A stretch of DNA of 64,000 nucleotides from Molanna angustata (taxonomy: Eukaryota; Arthropoda; Insecta; Trichoptera; Molannidae): contig OY754972.1 in assembly GCA_963576475.1 (NCBI GenBank), positions 29,304,107 through 29,368,106 of the forward strand, in the 5' to 3' direction. Numbering within the stretch: the first letter of the stretch is position 1; every line of letters starts with the position of its first letter. Under the pieces are notes generated by a model. That model was given only the letters and a program-made list of their open reading frames with translations. It had not been told where the DNA came from and made no database searches. Position numbers and translations under genes: made by a program. This document shows positions 46,801 to 57,942 of the stretch, piece by piece.

Positions 46801-48335
46801 ATAATAATAATAATAATAAAATACTTTTATTGTATGAAACAACGTGGCGGACTTATTGCCCGCAGACAATCTCTACCAGTCAACCACCATGGTAAATACA
46901 ATCAGTTACAAGTTAAGAATATCATTATCAGTTAAAAATACAAATAGAAAAAAAAAATATAAATAAATCATTAATTAAAAATGCAAAATAAATATAAAAA
47001 ACAAAAAAATAATATATGTATAAATAAGAACAAAAATAAGAATAAAAAGTTCATCAGATAGATACACTATGTATGTTTATTGGATGGAGGATAGGAGAGG
47101 AGAAAGGAAGAGGGATAAAGGGAAATAGACGTTAATTTGTGTTTAAGTGGATAGAAAGTGTGACTTCAGACGCTTTTTGAATGCTAACAAATTAGTGGCA
47201 TCTCTGATATTCTCCGGCAATAGATTCCACATCCGAGCTGCATGAACTGTGAACGAGTAAGTATAAGTAGAGGTGTGGTGTATTGGTATTGTAAGTGTGC
47301 TATTATGTTGGGACCGTAAGTTAAGGCCATGTGATGATAAGTGGGCGAATTTCTCTTTGAGGTACGTGGGTGTAAGAGGGTAATTAAGGATTTGGTAGAG
47401 TAGGGAAAGAACATGCGAATCTCTTCGGTGACGGATCTTTAACCAGTTCAGTCGTTGCCTGCTCTCGGATACGTGGTCGAACTTCCTGAGTCCAAACACG
47501 TATCAAATGCAGACATTTTGTAACCGTTCGAGTTTGTTAATTTGTTATTTGGTTGCATCCAGGTAGGCAACGTCAGCGTAGTCAAGTAATGGTAGCATGA
47601 ATTGTTGAGTTAGAGTGATTTTAGTCTTGGCTGGTAAATAGTTTTTAAGTCGGTTTAGTCCATGAAAAGTACAAAAGATCCGTTGGAATACTCCCTTTTT
47701 ATGACTGGACCATGAAAGATTACAATTCATGATAAGACCAAGGTTTCTGACCTCTGGAGAAAATGGTATGATAACGTCCTCAAGGAGCACCTCAGGCATG
47801 GGTGAAAACTGTGTGGTTCTGAGAAACAGACGTTGTCCTCCAATTAATATTGAATGTGATTTAGAAGGGTTAATTTGAAGACCGTGTTTTTTTGTCCAAT
47901 TTAGAATATAATTTAAATCGGCATTCAATGTCGCAACAGCGAGAAGGTAATTATCAGGCTTGAAATGGGAATATAATTGGAGATCGTATGAGAATATGTG
48001 ATATTTACATCTGATAGATTGTGCGAGAGGGTTTATGAAAATGGAGAAAAGTAAAGGCGAAAGAATGCCTTCTTGCGGTACACCAGCTATAAGGTCCGTC
48101 CAGTTTGATGAGTCGTTGGTAGTCTTGGTCTGTTGGGAGCGTCCGCGCAAGTAACATTCAAATCATTTGAGCGATTGCTGTGAAATATTGATGGAGGACA
48201 ATCTTGCTAGGAGTACGTCAAAATCAACCGAGTTGAATGCGCTACTGAAATCGAGTAAAGTAAGGATAGTGAGGTTTCTTTCATTCATAGCGTTCCTAAT
48301 GTCATCAGTGATTTTGACTAGTAAAAAATATATAT
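46801..48335 (-). pseudogene. LINE ORF2 remnant, RT domain to C-terminus (CR1/Jockey-like)
   Basis: Frame on the minus strand from about 48330: LDFSSAFNSVDFDVLL (motif A region), a stop just before ECYLRG at about 48165, then 201 codons with AGVPQEGILSPLLFSIF (motif B) and IFSYDLQLY, where the usual YADD has become FSYD, so one catalytic Asp is lost. In the same frame follow stop TAA at 47545, KLERLQNVCI, a TGA (CGA to TGA type) near 47500 and 118 codons ending FKKRLKSHFLST at 47143. The 3' UTR continues to a (TTA)n tail at 46801-46819. Upstream endonuclease and ORF1 parts are absent. Clearly inactive yet largely in one frame, so moderately old. Confidence 0.88.
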
Positions 48336-50016
48336 ATCATATTCATGCCTATTTTGAAAATATTAACATTTGAAGCTTTTGCCGCTTACATTGATTTAGT
48401 CAATTTTTTAAAGGTTCGTTCGTTTTGATTCTAAATAAGTTAAGACGCAATAAAAAACTCGTGTCTCAAAGTTTTAAAACCAACGTTTGAAATATGTGAC
48501 ATATCATCAATCTCAGAGCGCTTCTTGTACACACTTTTTTATTTCGTTTCAAAACAAAGTTTACTATTTAATTTAAAGACAAAATTTCCTGATTCAATCA
48601 CACTGATGGGTTACAAATGCCTTACAAGATCTCACCAATTCGGACATTATCAAGCTCGACAGATCCAACCCACGTCTGAAAGGACAGGATGGAAAAAGTA
48701 ACATTCTGAACGTTAATAGGTAGGCCATAAAAATATCACGTCGGATAGTCGTTGTAAAACTGAGACCAATTTATAAAAACCATTTTGGTATCCCATTTCA
48801 CAGGTGATATATTCAGTTGTCACATACGCCCAATATTATAAATTATTTGTGATTTTATCACTTCGGATCGGGTTACGACGCTGTACCTTCTATGAGATTC
48901 AAATTATACATAGTTGAGACCCAAAGAGAAATATTTTTTTTATTATGTATGCAATGAATGTTTATTTCAAAATAACTAAATACGTATTAAAATACATTAT
49001 ATTGTAGAGTAGGCAAAATGTATAGAAAACACATTATGACGATGTATTGATGACGCGAAAATCTACTAATCATAAATATTTTCAAAGACAAAATTCTAAA
49101 AAAAAAGATTTATGATTTTTTTTTTTATTTATTCATGATCTTTAAAAGTAACAATTATAATATAACTGATGAATATTTTTTGGCACCATATGCTTGTGTC
49201 GGGTAAATTGCCAATTGTTTCTTTTAACTAACCATTGCTTCCAGTACCACAGTAATACCTATACTATTAAATGATCCCATGACGCCAGCACAGAAATCAA
49301 ACAACTTACCACTATGTCACAGCATTCAATAAAATAAAATAAAAAATATGGCGTAAATGGTGTGAATGTAGATAGGTTCTTATATAAACGTAGTTCATTT
49401 AAGTTCTAACAAATCGCTTCTCCTACATCCATGCATATTCTTTTACAACCTCTATTCTCTTATTAATTCATGTAAATTTTTGTCATTATCTTACATTTTA
49501 ACCAATATCAAGATCAAAAGACCGAAATTAAATTAGCAAGAATAAATATGAAATAATCTTTTTTAAACAACCAATTAACAACTGTGATCACAAATATTAC
49601 ATATTTTAATGGTGCCTGTTGAAACCAACTCACTGTCCTACAATCTTGTGTAAAGGTCAATCAATGCTTACAAAAAGCACGCATTTTTTTTCGTTGAAAA
49701 AGGTTAACAAGTGTAGCTATATAGATATCAATAACAAAATTATTAAGATTTCGACTCGCCATAGTTATAAAAAAAACTACAAAATGCTACCTATTTCGTT
49801 TAGTAATTTAAGCTCAATTTTTATTTGACAATTTCAGTAATAACGTAGAAATAAACCTATCACAAATTGAAAACTGGCATTTACCAGTTGTCAAATTGAT
49901 TGAAAGGGTTTTAAACGTGATATATACCAAGTCATAAAGTCTCAACAAGAACCTACAGACAAATAAGAAAATTTAGCTTAAAACTTATTATGTATATTTC
50001 TATGGGTATAGATTTC
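48336..50016. other. Unassigned AT-rich DNA
   Basis: About 1.7 kb with no gene or repeat recognised; poly-A and poly-T tracts at 49101-49128. Confidence 0.4.
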
Positions 50017-50120
50017 GTAGCACCGAAGCTTCGACAGTGGATCAGAAATGGCACTGATGGTCGCCTTCCTTCATAGAGAAGACGGCACGTGAAGATGAAG
50101 AAGAAAAAGGATATTTAGAT
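50017..50120 (+). mobile_element. Possible LINE 3' end scrap
   Basis: Plus strand GTAGCACCGAAGCTTCGACA to GAAGATGAAGAAGAAAAAGG ends in a GAA-rich tail and reads MALMVAFLHREDGT before a stop, reminiscent of RTE-type 3' ends. Short and uncertain. Confidence 0.3.
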
Positions 50121-50744
50121 TAAACTTTTCTGTTTTTAAGTACGAGTGATTTATGAATATTATAATATCATGGAGTATTTAATTCATTTAAAATAATTCA
50201 AATACTAAACATTAGAAAATCTGATAAGCAAAACTACAAAATTTGAATTGAAGATATAACTAACACAATTTATGTTAAAAACAATAATTTATGCAAAAAA
50301 TACATTTCAAAAGAGTAGAGAGAAATTTCACTATTACTTCCAAAAATATGGTCTTTATGTAAATGAAAACTTACCTCTAACACAGTCACTCCCTTTATGG
50401 ATAAGAACTATACGTCAACTACCCGACGTTACGAATTTCATCATATTTATTTTTATTTATTTCTTTATCACACCATTTAAATAATCGTCATTAAAAATAG
50501 ATATCTGCTGCCCAACTAGGTATACCTGTTCAAGTCTATCTATAGCTATATCATAAAGAAATCGTTTCAACAAATTCTAATGCAAATGTGTATACACATT
50601 GTTAAAAGTAGGTAAATAATTGGTAGGTACATGCAGGTAAATATTATAATGAAATAACATTTCTGGCACAGTTTAGGGGTGACATCTGTGCGACAAACAC
50701 TGTCACTTCATGTATAAGGATTGTTGCTGCTTTCATTGTTTAGA
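50121..50744. other. Unassigned AT-rich DNA
   Basis: No gene recognised. Confidence 0.4.
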
Positions 50745-51010
50745 AAAAAAACTCCTCAGTAGATGGCGTTACAAAAAAGGTTTCTTCGTTACTTCATAGA
50801 TGGCGATACTAATTTGCATTGATCAGGGAACTCAATAAGAAGGCATAATTGGTGATCATTGCGCAAGCGCATAAAGTTATGACGTAAGCCAGCCGATAAC
50901 AGGTCGTAAGCCCGGTAGGTGCCTTGAGATCCTGGTTCTTCTATAATATTCCAACTTCGTCTCTATTGAGATGTTGATAGATTGTCAAAAATTCTAGTGC
51001 GTTTAAGTAT
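50745..51010 (-). repeat. Repeat family F, single copy
   Basis: CTCAGTAGATGGCGTTAC, CATAGATGGCGATAC, AGAAGGCATAATTGGTGATC, GCGCAAGCGCATAAAG, AACAGGTCGTAAGCCCGGTA, TTCCAACTTCGTCTCTATTG in that order match the right arm of the foldback at 22400-22730. The AT-rich centre (TAATAAGATTGTTG in the foldback) is deleted. Confidence 0.75.
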
Positions 51011-51523
51011 ACGTTATATGTTTTACAAAATCGATTATTTCTGAAAAAAAAAAATACAAAATTACGTAGATTAATTAAGTATGAATTAAACAATTGAAAA
51101 CATTCAAATGATGTAACGTATATTTTGCGGTTAACTCCTGATATTTAAAAGGGAGTTTTGAAAAGTGTATCTAATACAAAATAAAGTTAAAATCCTTGTT
51201 TATGGCAGCATTCACCTCATGTGGTTGATAAAGTCACATGCCAAGTATAAAGCATGTGGTTAAACAATACCTCAAATTATAATTAGTCACTGAATAATAG
51301 TCACTTATAATAGAAATATTAAAATACCGAACTTATTTTTATAACTTTGGCAGAAGCATTATAAGTGCGGTTTCAGGTTCTGCAAATTTATATCTGTCGC
51401 CAATGTAATATGGTCTGCGGTCGACATTATAATCTGCACTCATATTGCCGACAAACAGATGTTAATACTGTGCCCAGATTATAATCTAAGCTCTAGCTTT
51501 TTAATGCACGTTATACCTAGAAT
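51011..51523. other. Unassigned DNA
   Basis: No gene recognised. TATAATCTGCAC and TATAATCTAAGC repeats at 51428-51490 lead into the TIR element. Confidence 0.4.
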
Positions 51524-52428
51524 GCAGGCCAAGTCAGTAAAAAAGTCGAGATCCGACAACGTATCGCCGCTCTTCTCGCCATGTTTACGCCCGTGACGAC
51601 AATTCTTAGTCACTAAGCGCTGTCGAGTTCGTAAATGCACTTATTAGTATTTGTCGCCATTAGGCTGGCTTGCGGTACATTTTTGAATTATCATTTATGG
51701 CAATACACAATATTTTCCCCATGATTTGAATAAATGTCAAATTTGTTTACTTAAATTTGTTAAATAAATATAATATGGTCATATTTTTAAGCACGAAAGC
51801 AAGTTATAATACGCTTAAATTAAGTTTCTTTTGTATTTTGTGAGTAATTTTAAAAGTTTTGTAATTATATTTCGATCAATTTAGCAAGTGTGATGACAGC
51901 AGCGTATTGTTTTTTTTTACTAAAAACTATGCCGAATTTTCTATTGTTAAGTGTTAAAATACATATGTGATAATATCGCTTACAAGAATACTTTCTCAAA
52001 ATCAAAAATTATTTCAAATCTATACCTACGGAAAACATTTACGGACGCATATTTCCAATAAATATATAAACATATAAAACTTTTGTTACGTTGTAATTAG
52101 CAATAAATGAATTACACGGAATATAAAGGGTTTGAAGAATATCTTAAACGGCGTTGTTTAACCAGTTTACATAATTATTCTCAAAATAAATATGAAATTC
52201 GGCATTGTTCGCGTAAAAAATGACATTTAATTCAACATGGCGGCGTTAGATCTTGTCTCTCGACTCGATGTCGACCCAATCTCGCCGTCAAATAAGTGGG
52301 CGAGAACGATTCGACGCGTTATCTGCTTAGTGACTACCTACCAAAACTGTCAAAATATCGATTTGTCGATATTTTGACAGCTAATATCGACATTTATCGG
52401 TCGAGATCTACTTACAGACTTAGCCTGC
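51524..52428. mobile_element. TIR element, about 905 bp
   Basis: Left GCAGGCCAAGTCAGTAA ... GTCGAGATCCGAC matches the complement of right GTCGAGATCTACTTAC-AGACTTAGCCTGC. Just inside, TTAGTCACTAAGC (left, 51609) and CTGCTTAGTGACTACC (right, 52323) pair as well, so the inverted repeats extend in a gapped way for about 90 bases. The right side also has a perfect hairpin (52347-52380). Internal sequence is AT-rich with no transposase frame; non-autonomous DNA transposon by inference. Confidence 0.6.
52347..52380. repeat. Perfect 15-bp-stem hairpin
   Basis: CTGTCAAAATATCGA, loop TTTG, TCGATATTTTGACAG. Part of the subterminal region of the TIR element. Confidence 0.95.
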
Positions 52429-53129
52429 TGACCACATAACGAAATTCAGAAGCGATTGAAATCAAATTAAATGCGTTTTGGGATCGATTTCGCGGGGCAT
52501 TCTAGAAATTAATCAATTAAAACCGAGTGGATTGTGACTGAAATTCCCAACAAGTCCATGACAAAAACCATGAATTAAGTCTCTATTTACCAAATAGTAA
52601 GGACATTTCGAAACATTTTAACTTTTGAAAGATTAAATCGTAGAGAAGAAATAATGGACGTATGTACATACGTCTTTGAAGAACTAATCACATCTATGTA
52701 AATACACCTTCAAAATTGTCAAATTCTCTCCACCGTACAGTAAAAATTTATAAACACTACGCAGCAGTGTTCTTGTTATCAAAATTGTGCTTTATTCCAC
52801 AATATCAAGAAATGTTATATATTTTATCATCCTCGATTAACTCGCAGTGAAATCAGCTGTACCTAAACTTATTCGCTTAATAATTTGTCGTCCTGAACTA
52901 TTTATGTACCTTTATCGTGTATTCATTTGTTATTTAAAGGTAGGTATATAATCGATGTCCCAAAACTGGTCCAATAATTCAAAAGGAAATAGGGCACTAT
53001 TAGTTTATTGTTTCTCTTAATCTCGTACTTAAATAGAATATAATTTAGTGTTAAACAAGTCATGATTATGAAAAACCCTTTTTCAAAAAATAAGGATTAT
53101 AAAACCTTTATAATCCTTATAATCCTTAG
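52429..53129. other. Unassigned AT-rich DNA
   Basis: No gene recognised. A small palindromic cluster AAGGATTATAAAACCTTT-ATAATCCTTATAATCCTTA sits at 53090-53128. Confidence 0.4.
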
Positions 53130-53248
53130 ACCGATTTCGTTCACCTAAGCACAAGCATTTATTTGCTTATTTTAGGGAACGTAGGAAGATGTACATATAT
53201 GTACTTGTTTGACAAAGACATATTCATTTAATAATAATAAAAAAAAAG
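53130..53248 (+). mobile_element. SINE-B body and tail, head missing
   Basis: GACCGATTTCGTTCACCTAA, AGGGAACGTAGGAAGATGTA and ATATTCATTTAATAATAAT-AAAAAAAAA match SINE-B from the end of the tRNA-like head to the poly-A tail. Confidence 0.75.
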
Positions 53249-53432
53249 GGTGCGTGCGTGCGGAAAAATATCTCATTATCTATTTTAGGTAAAGTTCAGT
53301 AGGTACACATTGAATTTATTTATTTATTTGTTTAAGGTGTTCTAAGATTTTGTCCACAATTGATGTACATTATACAATCATAGTATGTACCTACAATATA
53401 ACAAACAACAATATACAAACTTATTCATATAG

Positions 53433-53472
53433 TCTAATTCTTCTTCTTTTTCTTTAATGTAGACCTTTGGGT
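53433..53472 (-). mobile_element. LINE 3' end scrap
   Basis: ATTCTTCTTCTTTTTCTTTA-ATGTAGACCTTTGGGTGAG resembles the 3' end at 45165-45200 (TCTTCTTCTTTTATGTAGAC). It leads straight into the minisatellite. Confidence 0.45.
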
Positions 53473-53759
53473 GAGTTTCTATGGCAACAATGACAATTGC
53501 TATGGCAAAATTTACAGTTGCTATGGAGACAATGAGAGTTGCTATGGCAAAAATGAGGGTGGCTATGGAAACAATGACAGTTACTATGGCAACAATGAGA
53601 GTTGCTATGGCAACAATGAGAGTCGCTATGGCAACAATGAGAGTTTCTATGGCAATAGTGAGAGTTGCTATGGAAACAATGACAGTTGCTATGGCAACAA
53701 TGACACTTGTTATGGCAACAATGACAGTTACTATGGCAACAATCACAGTTGCAAAAATG
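53473..53759 (+). repeat. 18-bp minisatellite, about 16 copies
   Basis: Unit GTTGCTATGGCAACAATGA plus variants (18-bp period) repeated across 287 bases. Because 18 is divisible by three and the unit lacks stops in several frames, two plus frames and one minus frame stay open: YGNNES repeats, MATMRV repeats, and VIVAIATL repeats. The 149-codon frame 53471-53920 is therefore not good evidence for a protein, although a low-complexity peptide cannot be excluded. Confidence 0.9.
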
Positions 53760-54290
53760 ACATTTATTTCAATAAACAATTTTTCAATATCGTATTAAAT
53801 GCATGTTGGTATATTTGTTTTTATGTATTTATGTCTGTGGCCGATGAACTCCAATACCGTCCACCCGATTGCGATGAAACTTTGGAGATTTTTTCAGCGC
53901 ACACCGGAGAAGGTTATTGAATTATTATTTATTTATGTATTTATTCGATAACCCACACAATTTTTTTTTTGAAAAGGATATCTTTGGTATTGAAATGAAA
54001 CTTTGGGACTTTTATTTGATGTTTCACACAATACTATAAGAAAAATGATCTATTTGGAATTGTAATTAATTTTTAATGATTTGTTTAGCGCATAACAGAA
54101 AAAGTTTTTGAAGTTGAACTTATATTATTCACACGTTTTTTTTTTTTTTTGAAAAATGATTTGGTATTGTAATACAATTTTGGGGATTTGTTTATTTATT
54201 AATTATTTATTTATTTACTTAGTAATAAATAATATTTTTCATCCAAAATAAATAAATGAAAAAGTTAATAAATAAATACTTAGTCTATAT
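53760..54290. other. Unassigned DNA, perhaps old Helitron interior
   Basis: GATGAACTCCAATACCGTCC-ACCCGATTGCGATGAAACTT at 53845 resembles interior sequence of lepidopteran Helitron families from general knowledge, but no end could be assigned. The rest is AT-rich. Confidence 0.35.
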
Positions 54291-54856
54291 CTATATGTAT
54301 AAAAAGGGGACGGAAGTTACTGAATAGGTACGAAAGGTAATGAATGGACGGAAAGGACTGTAGGGACGGAAGGGAATGAAAAGACGCAATAAGAGTAGAG
54401 CCGTATAAATAAATAAATAAATTATACACTGTTTTATAAATTTTATTTAAGGTTCTAGAATATTCAAAGAATAAAAGATAACATACACTTAAACCAATTT
54501 TAAATATTTACGAGTAGAGGTCATCATCATCATCATCTGTGGCTCCACAACCCAGGTCGGGTCTTAGCCTCCTGCAGAGCCCGTCTCCATGACTGTCGAT
54601 CCTGCGACGCATTGTGCCAGTTATGGACGCCGATGCTGTTCGCATCCTTCACCACTCCGTCCAGCCATCGAAGCTTCGGCCTTCCAACTTTTCTTCGTCC
54701 CCCCGGTGCACCATTCATAATCCGTCTTGGAACGTCCTCCTCGCTCATTCTTTGGACGTGTCCAGCCTATCTGAGTCTTCCTATCCTTATTTCTGTCACG
54801 AGTAGAGGTAAGTATATAATTATACAGGCTGGACAACGTCTGCCGGGTTTTACTAG
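54291..54856 (+). mobile_element. HelB Helitron with nested LINE
   Basis: 5' candidate A|TCTATATGTATAAAAAGGGG at 54291 and 3' end GGACAACGTCTGCCGGGTTT-TACTAG|T at 54856. The 3' end matches the HelB copy at 39731. A purine-rich GGACGGAAAGG minisatellite occupies 54305-54385. Interrupted by a LINE fragment at 54522-54797. Confidence 0.6.
54522..54797 (-). pseudogene. 5'-truncated LINE (RTE-like C-terminus) with 12-bp TSD
   Basis: Minus frames read QIGWTRPKNERGG then, one frame over, MSEEDVPRRIMNGAPGGRRK, VGRPKLRWLDGV and DRQSWRRALQEAKT, the C-terminal basic region of an RTE-type ORF2. A frameshift separates the two. The 3' end is (GATGAT)n at 54522-54537. Exact duplications of ACGAGTAGAGGT flank it at 54510-54521 and 54798-54809. 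Confidence 0.85.
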
Positions 54857-55004
54857 TTTACAATAAAAAAGCTACGTAGGTACATGTGGAGTATCCGACA
54901 TGCGTTGCAATGCCATTCAAAGAAAGAAAAAAATGTGTGCATGGTATGATGTGTGTGTTTCTGTATTTGTATGTTCTCTGCGTGTCCTATCTGATCGTCT
55001 GTCC
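54857..55004. other. Spacer
   Basis: Nothing recognised between HelB and the pyrimidine-rich minisatellite. Confidence 0.4.
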
Positions 55005-55390
55005 CATTTATCCCTTCAACCCTTTCCGGCTTTTCTGTCCATTCCCTCTCTTGCTTTCCTTCCGTCCTTTGTGTCCCTTCTATACATTCAGTCCTTTATG
55101 TCTCTTCTGCTCATTCCCTCTCTTACTTTCCTCCCGTCCTTTCTGTCTTATACACTCAGTCCTTTTTGTCTCCTCTGTTCATTCCCTCTCTTCATTCTCT
55201 TCTGTCCCTTCAATCCCTTCATTCCGTTTTGTCTATTCTGTTCCTTTCTTCTCTTCCTTTCTTCTCCTCCTTTCCTCCCGTCCCTTCGGTCTCTTCTATA
55301 CATTAAGTCATTTTTATCTCTTCAGTTATTCCCTATCTTTCACCCCGTCCCTTATTCTGTCCCTATTATCCCTACCGTCCATTTGGACTA
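55005..55390 (-). repeat. Pyrimidine-rich minisatellite
   Basis: Irregular units containing CATTCCCTCTC, TTTCCTCCCGTCC and CTTCTATACATTCAGTCC, with a period near 65-70 bases. The minus strand reads GGGACGGAAGG, the same core as the purine-rich tract in HelB at 54305-54385 but in the opposite orientation. Two overlapping frames of 163-183 codons across it reflect composition only. Confidence 0.8.
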
Positions 55391-56593
55391 AACACATAGG
55401 TACACATGTAGGTACTAAAAAAAGCTATAGAACTTAGGTTCTTGATGATATTCTAATTTGTTGGTATCAATGGACGACAAATATTTCTTCAGAATTCTTC
55501 GCAATCTCATCCACAATTTGCGATAAATTTCATTTTAACGGTGTTAAAATGATGTGTCTTCCGCACTTTGGGTAATCTGTTGGTCCATCTGGCTGTCACC
55601 ACCAACATCCCGGCATACCAACATCCCACGCCATGGGCGGTGGACAACACGTGGTATCCACGCCTCACTAACTGCCCTGTTGAAAAATTTATATCCAAAT
55701 TGACCTGCTCGATCAAAAAGCCATATCTCTATTTTGTATCCTTAACACACGGTAACACGGTATTGTAACCGATAATGCCTTTTGATTATAATGTATTTTT
55801 TTATATCTTTCTGTTTGTATTGATTGTTTGTGTTATATTTGTAAAGAAATTGTACATTAATAAATAAGGTAGGTACTTCTTGTAACAGACAAAATTAATT
55901 TTCAATTTACACTATAGCGTATTAATCTAGGTAAAAATAATTTGTCAAAGAATGTACGCAAGAATAATCTGTACAAATATAAATAGTACAAGCATTGATT
56001 AAAATCAAACTAAGTTTAGAGAATGTGCATATTTAAATATTTTTGTTTTTTCTTCTTCTTATCAGTGGAGAACAGAAGGTTAGCAAGAAGTAAAATCGGT
56101 GAAGTGGAATAGAGGAAAGTCTATCACGAAGTTAGGTATTTGTGGATTACAAATGTGATATCAGACATATTATGATAAATGTATTGGTATTTTTTATATT
56201 GTATTACACAATACATGTTTTTTTTATAATTAAAAATATATATTGTGAGTTACAGCCTTTCGGTTAAGCGTGGCGAAGTATTACTTACGCATTCCTTCTT
56301 GGAAAATGAATATTTGTTTTGTTGAAACTGATTCAGTTTGGTATCGTGAGTGGCACACAGTATGAATTATTTCCACAATGGTCAAATAACTCTTTCTTCA
56401 CTTAATAATTTAATAGTACAAAAACATATGTAATGTTGGGACTCTTAACACGTCATCGATGTTCAAATTATAACAAAAAGTAGAGATTAATGGATTCAAC
56501 AAAACTCATACTTCATCTTAAAAAACACATTAGAAATTTAAAATAATTTATAGTTAATTCAATATACAAATCTTGGTTCATCATTATTAATTA
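55391..56593. other. Unassigned AT-rich DNA
   Basis: A less AT-rich patch at 55560-55720 (CCAACATCCCGGCATACC) is open on both strands without a recognisable domain. Rest unremarkable. Confidence 0.35.
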
Positions 56594-56932
56594 TTCATAC
56601 ATACATACATACCATCACGCCATGTCCCTCACGGGGTAGGCAGAGAGAACCGAACGCCACTTACTTCTATCTTGACATACATTCATCGTCTCGTCAACAT
56701 TCATACATCGTCTTATACATGTTCGTCTGTTGTTCACGCTTCTAACATTTCCGTCTTTCAAAATACCGTTCACATGGACGTGCCATCCCTTTCTTGGGCG
56801 GCCCCGACCTCTCATTCCATTCCTGTCCGCAATGTATATTTTCTTCGTCAGGCGTTCCTCATTCATTCTCCCCATGTGGCCAAACCATCTCAATGTGTTC
56901 ACTTTCATTCTATTAACAACATCTTTCATTAA
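56594..56932 (-). pseudogene. LINE ORF2 C-terminal fragment with TATG tail
   Basis: An intact 104-codon minus frame contains LRWFGHMGRMNEERLTKK, GRGRPRKGW, then MNVCQDRSKWRSVLSAYPV and a stop at 56615. This is a very common insect LINE C-terminus. The CATACATACATACATACC run at 56594-56612 is the 3' tail. Everything upstream is missing and the 5' break is followed at once by a perfect hairpin. Confidence 0.85.
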
Positions 56933-56933
56933 T

Positions 56934-56968
56934 CTATCGTATAATTAACACTATTAATTATACGATAG
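56934..56968. repeat. Perfect 15-bp-stem hairpin at LINE 5' junction
   Basis: CTATCGTATAATTAA, spacer CACTA, TTAATTATACGATAG. The left stem starts two bases after the LINE fragment ends. Confidence 0.95.
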
Positions 56969-57104
56969 GTTAATGGTATGACGATTATCTAATTTGACAA
57001 TGTCCGAAGTTCGTTTCCTAGACGAGGAAAAATTTACTTTAAAATAAATGTCAAAGAATAAATTTCTATTATTTCATTAACATAATTTGTATTGGTTTGG
57101 TTTC

Positions 57105-57260
57105 TGTGCAGGCGTCCTGGGTTCGATCCCCAGCAGAGGCAATATTTATTTAAATTTATTTCTCACGCAAATATTGCTTCTCTGGGCTGGAAACACTGAT
57201 TAGTTGGAAGAAATTGCCACACGTTATTAAACTCGCCACTTATGCAAGGTGCAAGCAAGT
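57105..57260 (+). mobile_element. Possible third SINE type (SINE-C)
   Basis: GCGTCCTGGGTTCGATCCCCA contains a perfect tRNA B-box and a CTGG/CCAG T-arm. It is followed by an AGAGGCAATATT-like body and TTCTCTGGGCTGGAAACACT. No A-box seen; only one copy in the window. Confidence 0.4.
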
Positions 57261-57764
57261 GTTTATCATTATTACAATAAAATGGCATAAAGTAATAATG
57301 TTGCTGTACCCAAAGTGATTTCTTTCGAAGATAGCTCTACTGTCACAGCCAACTTATTACTCAGACATACGACTCAAAAATAATTACAAAAGTTTTTCAA
57401 AAGAGCCTTAATTAAAAATAAATTCCATTACGTTTCAATAAAACATATCTGGTTTAGCTCCCTCATTCAGAAAAGTATAATATTGAATTAAAATGCCCAC
57501 CCTATAATACTGTATATAATAGTTAGGTACATAACGTGTCACAACCATATGTTACCATCTCAGTGAGGCAACATCCTGGAAACAGTAATTTCCTCAGCAT
57601 CTATATTCCATGTTCAGCCTCCTCTTCATCCGTTGGTCCACAGTGCACACAGCGACTGCACCAACATGCAAGAATCACTCAATCGACAAATTTGACAACT
57701 TTGTTAGACATTATTATAATAGAGGCAGTTAATAAATATTTGGTCATTCATTCATACCATCGCA
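57261..57764. other. Unassigned DNA
   Basis: A 94-codon plus frame at 57536-57820 is Ser-rich, has no domain and runs into repeat G. Not called. Confidence 0.35.
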
Positions 57765-57885
57765 GTATACCCAACAGTGCGGGGATACCAGCGACAGGTG
57801 TGCGGGTGTGCAATACCTAATCAAAGGAAGCACGACACATGCGTGAATTCCTGCACACTAGTCTCGTCTTACCTAAATGGCCACA
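57765..57885 (-). repeat. Repeat family G, copy 4
   Basis: GTGCGGGGATACCAGCGACA, GGTGTGCGGGTGTGCAATAC, AAAGGAAGCACGACACATGC and AGTCTCGTCTTACCTAAA in reverse family order. Best-preserved minus copy. Confidence 0.7.
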
Positions 57886-57942
57886 TACTGAATGGGTGGT
57901 GTACATAGACCAAGAATCCAATGGTGCTGAGAGATATTTTTT

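Noticed and set aside
54886..55437. Overlapping frames of 163 and 183 codons rich in Phe, Ser, Leu and Pro
   Set aside because: Produced by a pyrimidine-rich minisatellite; no domain, and both frames are open for composition reasons.
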